Below the pieces are notes generated by a model. That model saw only the letters and a program-made list of their open reading frames with translations. It did no database searches and was not told where the DNA came from. This document shows, piece by piece, positions 46,007-53,821 of a stretch of 64,000 bases of DNA; positions within the stretch are counted from its first letter, which is position 1, and each line of letters begins with the position of its first letter. The stretch is from NCBI RefSeq assembly GCF_001592945.1, contig NZ_LRPB01000023.1, forward strand, positions 62,001 to 126,000, given 5' to 3'. The position numbers and the translations under genes are program-made. This DNA comes from Roseivirga seohaensis (GTDB taxonomy: Bacteria; Bacteroidota; Bacteroidia; Cytophagales; Cyclobacteriaceae).

Positions 46007-47101
46007 TTAAATCCGAAAGAAGTCTTTTAAAATAAGCTCAATAATTTTGTTTCCAGCAGTACCATCTCCATATAAACTTCTAGTAAAGTCGCCTTCTTTG
46101 GTTTTCATTTTCTCTAACCCAACTTTAAGTTCAGTAGAACTTGGGTTGGAACAAGTACATACACCCTCCGATATCAATTCGGGCCAAACAGGTTTGTCGA
46201 GAAGAAAAAGAGATTTTTTTCCAAAGAAATATGCCTCTCTTACAACTCCTCCACTATCCGTTATTACAAATTTCGAAGCTTTGATCAATTCAAGCATATC
46301 AAAATAGCCAACTGGATCAATACATAGCATTTCAAGGGATAAGCCATATTTTTGAACTCTTGATTTTGTCCTTGGGTGTAAAGGAAGAACTACTGTTACC
46401 TCTCGATTAAGCTCATTGAGCATCTCGACAATAGATCTAAGAGCTTCCTCACTATCAGTATTGCTTGCTCTATGTACAGTACAAACTACAAAGTTAGAAT
46501 TCCTTATCTCAAGCTGATCTAATATACTCGAACTCTGCTCTGCTAAACCAGAGTAAAAGAGTGCAGCATCATACATTACATCACCAAAGTTATAAACCTC
46601 TGAGTTTATACGAGAAGACATAAAACCTTCTTTCTCCAAGTTTTCTTTGCCAAGCCATGTACATGTGATATTCAAATCTGAAATTCTATCTACCAAATAC
46701 CTATTAATTTCCTCTGGCATTGATTCGTCAAAGTTTCTTACCCCTGCCTCAACATGTACAATTTTAACCCCCAACTTCTTTGCGGCCAAAGATGCAGCTA
46801 ATGTTGTATTAGTGTCGCCATAAACAATCACATAATCAGGTTCTTCTTTTAAAATTAACTCTTCAATTTCAATGAGCATCCTTCCTGTCATTGCTCCATG
46901 GTTAAGACCATTAATACTTAATAAGTAGTCTGGCTTAGGAATGCTCATTTCCTCAAAGAAAATACTAGACATATTTTCATCGTAGTGTTGACCTGAGTGC
47001 ACAATAATCTCTTTAATACCACTTGTTTGTGCAATAGCTCTTGAGATTACCGCGGCTTTTATAAATTGAGGACGTGCTCCAACTACATTAAATATTTTCA
47101 T
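46007..47101 (-). CDS. Non-hydrolysing UDP-HexNAc 2-epimerase, probable WbpI type
   Basis: A 364-residue epimerase: FNVVGARPQFIKAAVISRAI, VHSGQHYDENMSSIFFEEM, YGDTNTTLA, VHVEAGVRNFDESMPEEINRYLVDRISD, TDSGGVVREAYFFGKKSL. The GARPQFIKA and HYDENMS.IFF patterns fit the WbpI/WlbD branch, which converts UDP-GlcNAc3NAcA to UDP-ManNAc3NAcA. The other steps of that pathway are encoded at 51143-56163. Plain WecB (UDP-ManNAc) is the alternative. Confidence 0.8.
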   Translation of the reverse strand: MKIFNVVGARPQFIKAAVISRAIAQTSGIKEIIVHSGQHYDENMSSIFFEEMSIPKPDYLLSINGLNHGAMTGRMLIEIEELILKEEPDYVIVYGDTNTTLAASLAAKKLGVKIVHVEAGVRNFDESMPEEINRYLVDRISDLNITCTWLGKENLEKEGFMSSRINSEVYNFGDVMYDAALFYSGLAEQSSSILDQLEIRNSNFVVCTVHRASNTDSEEALRSIVEMLNELNREVTVVLPLHPRTKSRVQKYGLSLEMLCIDPVGYFDMLELIKASKFVITDSGGVVREAYFFGKKSLFLLDKPVWPELISEGVCTCSNPSSTELKVGLEKMKTKEGDFTRSLYGDGTAGNKIIELILKDFFRI

Positions 47102-47184
47102 ATCGAATCAAAATTTTCAACTCTAATTGGCTACAATTGAACTGTAATACAGCAATTAGGCTTGTCTTAATAAGAAAAATTTAT

Positions 47185-49812
47185 CTAATTACTTATCCTA
47201 TCTACAAGAAAAGCAATTGTAGCAAGGCTGGAGGTAATGGCTAAAATTTCTTGTAAATGTAATGGTTTCTTCTCAGCTTTTTTACTTACAAAAATAGTGG
47301 AGCCAGGCTGTACTTTTGGATATTTTTTAAAAAAAAGAAATCTCTTTACCTCTCTTCGCTCTCCATTTGGGTATTGTATATAGCTCCTTCCTTTTTTGGC
47401 GCTAACTAAAAAGCCCCCAGAACGCTCAATATAGTTCCTAAAACTATACGATTGATCAAATCTCACATTAAGCGGAGAAGTCACCTCACCTGCCACTCTT
47501 ACTGTTTCAAGGCTACCAGGTATAGAAATGACATCTCCTTCTTTAACAATAAGGTCATATTTTGAGCCAGGTTCATCAAGTATCTTAGGTAAATTAATTG
47601 CAACTGGTTCTTCCTCTTTAATAACAACATCTTGCATCAGTGAATCCTGTTCAGAAACATCTTGAATCAACTCTTTTTTCAACTTACTACCAACCCTATC
47701 ATTTTGTGTATCCGTTTCAACTTTCTCTTCAAGTTTTTTTAACCTTTCAATTAACTGAGTCTGACTTATATTTTTAAGCTCCGACTCTTCATTTAATACC
47801 TTTTGCCTTAATTGCTGTAAAGATTCTTGACTAATTTGATTGTTAGACTTTGTATTTGAAAACTCTGTTTTCCTAATTAAAATTGCACCTGAAGCATCTG
47901 CATATGGGGTTAATCCACCTGCCCGCTTAATTATATCAGAAATTCGTTCATCCTTTCTGCTAATAGTATAAACCCCTGTTGCAAACGCCTCTCCTTCTAC
48001 CGTAACCTGTTGCTGTACGGTATAGCCTGGTGACTTTCTAATATATACTTGATCAAAAGGTTTTAAAATTTGATTTCTATCTTCTGAGTCTAGTGTCAGA
48101 GACTGATCAATGGAAAGAGTAATAATATCAGCAGCCGAATTAACTCCCCTGTTCGAATTTCTTCTAGCTATTTCTATCATAGACCCTGAGGCTGATTCTT
48201 TTAAGCCCCCAGAGAGAATTATCAAATCCTGAACAGTCATACCATTGAAAAACTGGTAAACCCCTCCTTCAATTACTTCACCAGATACTTGAACATAGTA
48301 CTCCTCCTTTATATCATAAATTGAAGTTATTTGAACAACATCCTCTCTTAATAGCATTACATCAGCAACATCACCCCTCAAAAGAGCCTCCAAATCTACC
48401 GGAATAACAGACTGAGAAAAATCATCACTCGTTCTATAGATTGTGATTCGCGACATGTTGGCATCTCCCCTCACGCCTCCAGCTTTCTCTATTAACTTCC
48501 TTAAAGTAAGATCACTTGTAAGTTGGTATTCTCCTTCCCTGTAAATAGCTCCATTAATTATTACTCTATTGGAAAAACGATCTAGAATAGCACTGACCTC
48601 TATCAAATCTCCATCCCTAAGCCGAAAATCTTCAAATCCATCTTGGTCAACATCGATTATTTCTCTTTCTCTATCTCCATTTCTCTTGACAGTCACAGTA
48701 CTTTTGAAAGCCTTACTCGTGAAACCTCCTGCATATACCAAAAGATCACTAAAACTTTCACCATTCTTTAATTCAAAAAATCCAGGACGCTTTATTTCTC
48801 CATCAAGCTTGATTCTATTAGAATACGGTTCGACTATAATTACATCGCCATTTTTCAATCTCACATCCCCCGAACGAATTCCACTTGACAGGTAAGGGTA
48901 AATATCTAATGTAGAAAGTAGTTTATTGTTTCTGACTACTCGAATCTTACGAAAGGTGCCGTTCTCAGTTGGCCCACCTGCTGCATGTAAAGCGGTATAA
49001 ACTGTTGAAAGTGATGGCAGCGAATACATACTTGGCTTAGCAACCTCACCAACGACTTCTACATTGATGGTGCGAATGTTTCCAAGACTGATTTGATGAA
49101 AGATAGTAGGAGGGTTATTCCCTTGAGCTTTAAGTCCACTATAAATCTGGCTCAATCGGTCAATAATTTTGTTTGAAGCGGCTTCTATGGTTAATCCATT
49201 TACATAAACAGGAGATAAATTCTCTGGTCTAATTGTTCCTTCAGGAGAAACTTCAAATTGAAAATATGCTTGTGTGGCCCCCCATAAATCAACAACAAGT
49301 ACATCTTGCGGCCCCAATTGGTAATCCATTGGGGTAGGTAAATTGAGGTTTGGGGCAAATGTAAGGTTACGCTTTTGAAAAAGGTCAAACCCAAATATCT
49401 TCTTCTGTTCTTCTGTTAACTCAATGGTCTCATCATTAGAAAGGGCACCAAAAACATCATAATCATTCAAAATAACAGGCTCTGTTCTTGAGTTCCTTTT
49501 ATCAGTTGAAGTTATGTTTGAATTCTCTCTATTACTTCTCAAGGATTCAATTCTCCTGCGTAATTTTGAGATTTCACTTTCCGAGATCCCTCTTTGTCTA
49601 GCCAATAATTCTAATTCAGACTGAGTCAAACCTCTCTCTTCAGCCTGCTTCATGTAGCTCAAAATCTGCTCATCTGAGAGTTCATCAACCTTTACAGACT
49701 TCAAGTCCAAGCCTCCTAAAGATTGAGCATCTAAGGTATTGCTTGAGCAGGAAATAAAAATGATTAAGCCTAATATTCGAACAAAGCTAAACAAGCTTTT
49801 AACTATGTTCAT
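47185..49812 (-). CDS. wza: Wza-like outer-membrane polysaccharide exporter with six SLBB domains
   Basis: About 875 residues from the ATG at 49810-49812, which gives a normal export signal (MNIVKSLFSFVRILGLIIFIS, with a cysteine in ISCSS that may be lipidated); an ATG pair lies 14 codons upstream. Then the helical region VDELSDEQILSYMKQAEERG, export domain LGPQDVLVVDLWG, and six SLBB repeats: VVGEVAKPSMY, LDGEIKRPGFF, INGAIYREGEY, VSGEVIEGGVY, VEGEAFATGVY, VAGEVTSPLNV. A polar coiled-coil stretch sits between the fifth and sixth repeats, and a hydrophobic helix (ILAITSSLATIAFLV) ends the protein. Paralog of the 28904-31474 protein in the first locus. Confidence 0.88.
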   Translation of the reverse strand: MNIVKSLFSFVRILGLIIFISCSSNTLDAQSLGGLDLKSVKVDELSDEQILSYMKQAEERGLTQSELELLARQRGISESEISKLRRRIESLRSNRENSNITSTDKRNSRTEPVILNDYDVFGALSNDETIELTEEQKKIFGFDLFQKRNLTFAPNLNLPTPMDYQLGPQDVLVVDLWGATQAYFQFEVSPEGTIRPENLSPVYVNGLTIEAASNKIIDRLSQIYSGLKAQGNNPPTIFHQISLGNIRTINVEVVGEVAKPSMYSLPSLSTVYTALHAAGGPTENGTFRKIRVVRNNKLLSTLDIYPYLSSGIRSGDVRLKNGDVIIVEPYSNRIKLDGEIKRPGFFELKNGESFSDLLVYAGGFTSKAFKSTVTVKRNGDREREIIDVDQDGFEDFRLRDGDLIEVSAILDRFSNRVIINGAIYREGEYQLTSDLTLRKLIEKAGGVRGDANMSRITIYRTSDDFSQSVIPVDLEALLRGDVADVMLLREDVVQITSIYDIKEEYYVQVSGEVIEGGVYQFFNGMTVQDLIILSGGLKESASGSMIEIARRNSNRGVNSAADIITLSIDQSLTLDSEDRNQILKPFDQVYIRKSPGYTVQQQVTVEGEAFATGVYTISRKDERISDIIKRAGGLTPYADASGAILIRKTEFSNTKSNNQISQESLQQLRQKVLNEESELKNISQTQLIERLKKLEEKVETDTQNDRVGSKLKKELIQDVSEQDSLMQDVVIKEEEPVAINLPKILDEPGSKYDLIVKEGDVISIPGSLETVRVAGEVTSPLNVRFDQSYSFRNYIERSGGFLVSAKKGRSYIQYPNGERREVKRFLFFKKYPKVQPGSTIFVSKKAEKKPLHLQEILAITSSLATIAFLVDRISN

Positions 49813-49865
49813 TTTGAGTTCCTTTTGAAAGTTTTGTTGACTCTTATTCATCATATTCTAATAAC

Positions 49866-49884
49866 AAGACTCGTTTAAAGTCTT
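49866..49884 (-). repeat. 6-bp inverted repeat in the leader of the second wza
   Basis: AAGACT, 7-base loop, AGTCTT, immediately downstream of a TATATTTG box on the minus strand, so it would lie at the very 5' end of the transcript. It is not followed by a U-tract. A leader hairpin that stabilises mRNA or affects the antiterminator is possible. Confidence 0.45.
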
Positions 49885-49892
49885 CAAATATA
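49885..49892 (-). promoter_or_regulatory. Candidate internal -7 box before the second wza
   Basis: The minus strand reads TATATTTG with TTTT about 20 bases upstream (GATTTTTAGCC). It lies between the UpxY-like gene and wza, so the exporter and downstream genes could be transcribed separately from the regulators. Confidence 0.35.
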
Positions 49893-49915
49893 TACTTATT
49901 TATCTAGGCTAAAAA

Positions 49916-50422
49916 TCAGCCAACCTTCCGTAAGTGATTCATGCTAATCTCAGCTTGAAGCTCAGCACCAAGGCTTGAAATTATTAAAAAAACTCTATTC
50001 CCTTGTGTTCTCCTAATTACGCCTGATTGCCCTGATAATGCCCCTGAGTCGATGCTCACTCGGCTTCCTTTTTGGAATTTCTCATTTGACAATTCTGATA
50101 AGGGAAATTCTTCTAAAAAGGATTTAATTTCAGATATCTCTCTTTCTTGAATAATTGCAGGTTTGCCCAGCCATCTTACATTTGAAACAATCGAGGCGTC
50201 TTTCAAAATCTCTAAACGGCAAGTCTCATCAACCTTAGCAAACAAGTATGATGTGAATACTGGTTCTGTTACTTTTTTCTTTCTATCCGACCATTGCTTG
50301 AGTACGGTTCTAGTAGGGCAGTAGACATCGAACCCTTTTGAAGTTAACCTCTCTGCTGCCTTCTTCTCGTTACGTGGTTTAGTATAAAAAGCTGTCCAAT
50401 ATGTTCTTTGCGAATTATTCAT
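49916..50422 (-). CDS. UpxY/RfaH-like transcription antitermination protein (NusG paralog)
   Basis: A 168-residue protein: NGN domain (about 8-100) with YWTAFYTKPRNEKKAAERL, FDVYCPTRTVLKQWSDRKKK and FTSYLFAKV, and a KOW region (about 115-150) with GSRVSIDSGALSGQSGVI. Specialised NusG paralogs of this type (UpxY of Bacteroides, LoaP, RfaH) bind RNA polymerase at the start of long polysaccharide operons and prevent premature termination. Its place as second gene of a unit of about 19 kb fits that role. It overlaps the upstream regulator by 8 bases, so the two are translationally coupled. Confidence 0.87.
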   Translation of the reverse strand: MNNSQRTYWTAFYTKPRNEKKAAERLTSKGFDVYCPTRTVLKQWSDRKKKVTEPVFTSYLFAKVDETCRLEILKDASIVSNVRWLGKPAIIQEREISEIKSFLEEFPLSELSNEKFQKGSRVSIDSGALSGQSGVIRRTQGNRVFLIISSLGAELQAEISMNHLRKVG

Positions 50423-50939
50423 GCCATATTAAAAGATTTTGATTTGGATTGAAAGTCATTAAAGCGGCTTCCTCATTGGAGTATACTAGGTATTGAATTT
50501 TCTTAGGCACCAATGACTCTGCTTTCTGAATTAATTGCACAAGATAATGAAGGTCTGGATTTCCAACAAAGATCAAACTCACAACATCTGAATCTTTCCC
50601 AAGTGCCAAATCCCCTGCAAGGTACACCTTACTTAAATCTCCCAATTTTTCAACTACTTCGTCAATTACATCTTGAAGCCCTGTATATTTTAGAAGTATA
50701 CTTCTAACTTCCTGAAAAAGAGGGTATTTCTTATTGGCTTTAAAAACTTTTTTATTTCCGACCAAACCAGAGTCAAGCATTCCTGCTTCTTCAAACCTAT
50801 TCAACTCAATTCTAATAGAATTGGTACTCTCATTAAATTCTTCTGCCAAGCCTCTCAAGTAAGCACTAGAATCCGGGTTAAGGAAAAGCCTTAAGAGTAA
50901 TTTTATTCGTGTTTTTGAAGAAATAAGTGCTTCAAGCAT
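50415..50939 (-). CDS. Winged-helix regulator fused to a degenerate nucleotidyltransferase domain
   Basis: About 174 residues from the ATG at 50937-50939. Residues 1-72 form a winged helix-turn-helix (RIKLLLRLFLNPDSSAYLRGLAEEF, STNSIRIELNRFEEAGML, the wing KKVFKANKKYP). The rest resembles an MNT-type nucleotidyltransferase fold (VYLAGDLALGKDSDVVSLIF at about 106-125), but the usual GSxxxG...SDIDL pattern is changed to AGDLALG...SDVVSL, losing an acidic metal ligand, so it is probably inactive and perhaps senses a ligand. It heads the transcription unit and is likely to bind the palindrome in its own promoter (51024-51056). Confidence 0.75.
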   Translation of the reverse strand: MLEALISSKTRIKLLLRLFLNPDSSAYLRGLAEEFNESTNSIRIELNRFEEAGMLDSGLVGNKKVFKANKKYPLFQEVRSILLKYTGLQDVIDEVVEKLGDLSKVYLAGDLALGKDSDVVSLIFVGNPDLHYLVQLIQKAESLVPKKIQYLVYSNEEAALMTFNPNQNLLIWHE

Positions 50940-51023
50940 TATCAAAAGCTTTTAAGGGTTCGCGCTATTTGCCAATTTAATTGATCAAATGATACAGCTT
51001 CGCCTCGTAAGTCCCAAGTCAGA

Positions 51024-51056
51024 ACTCAATATTGAGTAACAAATTTACTCAATATT
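51024..51056. promoter_or_regulatory. Palindromic operator candidate with a repeated half (regulator promoter)
   Basis: A perfect 14-bp palindrome ACTCAATATTGAGT (51024-51037) is followed 23 bases on, measured start to start, by the direct repeat ACTCAATATT (51047-51056). The two copies lie about two helical turns apart. They flank the TAAATTTG -7 box (51040-51047) of the minus-strand promoter, so a bound protein would block RNA polymerase. The winged-helix protein encoded immediately downstream is the natural candidate ligand. Confidence 0.6.
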
Positions 51057-51069
51057 TTCAAATAGCAAT
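51040..51069 (-). promoter_or_regulatory. Candidate promoter of the regulator-led operon
   Basis: On the minus strand, ATTG (51069-51066) is followed after 18 bases by TAAATTTG (51047-51040), matching TTG-N17-23-TAnnTTTG. Transcription would begin near 51034, leaving a leader of about 95 bases before the ATG at 50939. The leader also holds the palindrome AAAAGCTTTT (50944-50953) just before the start codon. Confidence 0.5.
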
Positions 51070-51142
51070 AAACCTCTTAATATTTGTATGTTAATTTTTT
51101 AACCTGTCAAAAACACAATGACAAGCCAATGATAAAGTATCT

Positions 51143-52276
51143 CTATAAAGAGAAAAACTTTAACACATTTTCAATTATATAATCTTGTTGCTCACTCTCC
51201 ATTTCAGTATGAATAGGAAAAGAAACCACTCTAGAACAAAGGTCTTCTGTGATTTTGAAGTCCCCTTCCCTATACCCATAATAACTATAGGCTTTTTGTA
51301 GATGGTTAGGGACTGGATAGTAAATCATAGACGGAATTCCTTGAGCAGCAAGGTACTTGTTCAACTCATTCCTCTTTGAGGCATCTTTCAACTTAATCGT
51401 ATATTGATGATAAACATGACTAGTGAAATCAGCCGTGATTGGCGTGATTATCTCATCTGTAGCGGCAAAGGCTTCATTATATACTTCTGCTACTTGCTGA
51501 CGAGCATGGTTATACCCGTCTAAATACTTCAGTTTAACTTTTAAAATTGCCGCTTGAATACTATCTAGTCTCGAATTCACTCCAATAGAATCATGATAGT
51601 ATCTTTCACTTTGGCCATGATTGACAATCATTCTGAGTTTTGCTGCAAGCTCATCGTCATTGGTCATTATAGCTCCGCCATCACCATATGCCCCTAAGTT
51701 TTTGGAAGGGAAAAATGACGTAGCTCCAGCATCTCCAATCGTTCCAGCTTTTACAGTATTTCCATCACTGTATTTATAATCAGCTCCAATGGCTTGAGCT
51801 GTATCTTCAAAAACCTTTAAATTATGCTTTTTAGCAACAGTCATTAAGCGCTCCATAGCGGCACATTGTCCATACAAATGTACAGGCACGATTGCCACTG
51901 TCTGATCCGTGATTTTTGATTCTAAATCTTCTATATCAATATTGAAGGTGTCGGGATAAACTTCTACAAATACTGGCTTTAACCCCAGAAGAGCTATAAC
52001 TTCTACTGTTGCTACATAAGTGAATGAAGGAACTATTACTTCGGCACCTTTCGGAAAATCATATGCCATCATAATTACCTGAAGGGCGTCTGTACCATTG
52101 GCACATGGAATTACATGTTTGACAGAAAGATAATCCTCAAGATGAGCCTGAAACTCTTTTACAATAGGCCCATTAATGAATGACGCTGTATCTAGAACCT
52201 TACCAATTTCCAATTGAATTTCGTCCTTAATTTTTTGATATTGGCCAATTAAATCGGCCATTTGAATTGGCTTCAT
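51143..52276 (-). CDS. PLP-dependent sugar aminotransferase, WbpE type
   Basis: A 377-residue DegT/DnrJ/EryC1 aminotransferase: MADLIGQYQKIKDEI, FINGPIVKEFQAHL, CANGTDALQVI, FEDTAQAIGADY, and the PLP lysine in FFPSKNLGAYGDGGA; SRLDSIQAAIL follows. It sits after a WbpB-type oxidoreductase and WbpD-type acetyltransferase, so it likely transaminates the 3-keto of UDP-3-keto-GlcNAcA to give UDP-GlcNAc3NA. Last gene of the upstream minus-strand unit; 203 bases separate it from the regulator. Confidence 0.87.
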   Translation of the reverse strand: MKPIQMADLIGQYQKIKDEIQLEIGKVLDTASFINGPIVKEFQAHLEDYLSVKHVIPCANGTDALQVIMMAYDFPKGAEVIVPSFTYVATVEVIALLGLKPVFVEVYPDTFNIDIEDLESKITDQTVAIVPVHLYGQCAAMERLMTVAKKHNLKVFEDTAQAIGADYKYSDGNTVKAGTIGDAGATSFFPSKNLGAYGDGGAIMTNDDELAAKLRMIVNHGQSERYYHDSIGVNSRLDSIQAAILKVKLKYLDGYNHARQQVAEVYNEAFAATDEIITPITADFTSHVYHQYTIKLKDASKRNELNKYLAAQGIPSMIYYPVPNHLQKAYSYYGYREGDFKITEDLCSRVVSFPIHTEMESEQQDYIIENVLKFFSL

Positions 52277-52279
52277 ATT

Positions 52280-53251
52280 TTATTTTTCACTAAATGGATG
52301 AGAGGAAAGAGGTAGTTTTGCTAACGGATGATAATCTCCAGTTAAACCAATAGGGGTAGCATGTCTTATATTATGAACGAGCTCAATTGCTTGTCGAGTT
52401 TCTTCAACTCCATAACCATTGCCAGCAAGTATCTCAGTATATGATGTAGTATGAAGGTCTGTAAATCCACCACTAAATTCCAACTCGTCACCTTCTACAG
52501 TAATTGATCGAAAAGTTCTTTGTCCCTTCTCAACCACCTCTTTTGGAAGCACATTCTCGTCAATTGAAAGAAACCACCTTACATTAGCCCTGTCCAACTC
52601 TAAAAATCCAGAGGCTCTGTCATGCGTATGAACGTGTACTTTATTTGATTTGACTCCACCGAAAATCCAACTTAGCATGTCAAAAAAATGAACACCTATG
52701 TTAGTAGCTATACCACCAGACTTCTGCAAATCTCCTTTCCATGAGGTGTAATACCAATGTCCTCTAGACGTCAAATAAGTTAAATCGATATCATAAATTT
52801 TATCTTTCGATCCTTCGTCTATTTTCTTCTTTAAGGCAATAATGCTAGGATGAACCCTGAGTTGCAGAATATTCCATACTCTCTTTCCTGTTGTCTCCTC
52901 TACCTTACTCAGCGCATCTATATTCCAAGGGTTTAAAACTAAAGGCTTTTCGCAGATAGCGTCAGAACCCACTCTCAATGCTGTTCTAATATGAGCGTCA
53001 TGTAAGTAATTAGGAGTACAGATACTTGTATAGTCAAGCTGAATACCTTTATCGTTTTTCATTTTATAAATATGCCTATCGAACCTTTCAAACTCCACAA
53101 AAAAGTCAGCGTTGGGGAAATATGAATCCATAATTCCAACACTATCAAAAGTGTCCAGAGCCGCAACTAAGTTATTATTAGTTTCTTTAATCGCATTTAA
53201 ATGTCTTGGAGCTATATATCCTGCCGCCCCGATGAGTGCAAAATTCTTCAT
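52280..53251 (-). CDS. UDP-GlcNAcA 3-dehydrogenase, WbpB/WlbA type
   Basis: A 323-residue Gfo/Idh/MocA oxidoreductase: MKNFALIGAAGYIAPRHLNAIKE (NAD loop GAAGYIAPRH), TSICTPNYLHDAHIRTAL, CEKPLVLNPWN, LQLRVHPSI, and SGGIATNIGVHFFDML. The GYIAPRHL and EKPLVLNPWNID strings are hallmarks of the WbpB/WlbA branch, which oxidises C3 of UDP-GlcNAcA. It overlaps the acetyltransferase gene by an ATGA and lies 3 bases before the aminotransferase. Confidence 0.88.
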   Translation of the reverse strand: MKNFALIGAAGYIAPRHLNAIKETNNNLVAALDTFDSVGIMDSYFPNADFFVEFERFDRHIYKMKNDKGIQLDYTSICTPNYLHDAHIRTALRVGSDAICEKPLVLNPWNIDALSKVEETTGKRVWNILQLRVHPSIIALKKKIDEGSKDKIYDIDLTYLTSRGHWYYTSWKGDLQKSGGIATNIGVHFFDMLSWIFGGVKSNKVHVHTHDRASGFLELDRANVRWFLSIDENVLPKEVVEKGQRTFRSITVEGDELEFSGGFTDLHTTSYTEILAGNGYGVEETRQAIELVHNIRHATPIGLTGDYHPLAKLPLSSHPFSEK

Positions 53252-53820
53252 ATATTTTTAGTCACATGACCATTTGAAAGTGTGTATAATTCATTTGATT
53301 CTGAGCACCGAGCAATACCGTTTTCGTCAAAATTGAGCCTATGCCCAAACTCACTAATCCAACCAATTTGCCTACCTGGATTACCGACTATAAGTGCGTA
53401 GGGCAAAACCTCTTTTGTTACTACCGTTCCAGCACCAATAAATGCAAACTGACCAATATCATTTCCACAAACAATCGTTGCATTGGCTCCAATTGAAACT
53501 CCTTTCTTGACTGTAGTTTTTGAATATTGACCACGCCTGTTTACAGCACTTCTTGGATTAATAACATTTGTAAAAACCATTGAAGGACCAAGAAATACAT
53601 CGTCCTCACATGTTACTCCCGTATAGATACTTACATTATTTTGGACCTTGACATTATCTCCCAAAACGACTTCTGGACTAACCACTACATTTTGACCAAT
53701 ATTGCAGTTCCTCCCAAGAACACAGTTCGGCATAATATGTGAAAAATGCCAAATCTTAGTGCCTTCACCAATATGACACCCTTCGTCAACTATTGCAGAT
53801 TCATGAGCAAAATATCCCAT
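53248..53820 (-). CDS. UDP-GlcNAc3NA N-acetyltransferase, WbpD/WlbB type
   Basis: A 190-residue left-handed beta-helix enzyme from the ATG at 53818-53820 (a TTG frame runs 11 codons further). MGYFAHESAIVDEGCHIG, TKIWHFSHIMPNCVLG, QNNVSIYTGVTCEDDVFLGP, VNRRGQYSKTTVKKG, YALIVGNPGRQIGWISEFG are all WbpD-branch strings. It acetylates the 3-amino group to give UDP-GlcNAc3NAcA. Only one base separates it from the preceding epimerase stop. Confidence 0.88.
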   Translation of the reverse strand: MGYFAHESAIVDEGCHIGEGTKIWHFSHIMPNCVLGRNCNIGQNVVVSPEVVLGDNVKVQNNVSIYTGVTCEDDVFLGPSMVFTNVINPRSAVNRRGQYSKTTVKKGVSIGANATIVCGNDIGQFAFIGAGTVVTKEVLPYALIVGNPGRQIGWISEFGHRLNFDENGIARCSESNELYTLSNGHVTKNI

Positions 53821-53821
53821 A

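Noticed and set aside
50944-50953. AAAAGCTTTT palindrome just before the winged-helix gene
   Set aside because: A ten-base palindrome of this composition is expected by chance many times in an AT-rich window; mentioned only as part of the leader.
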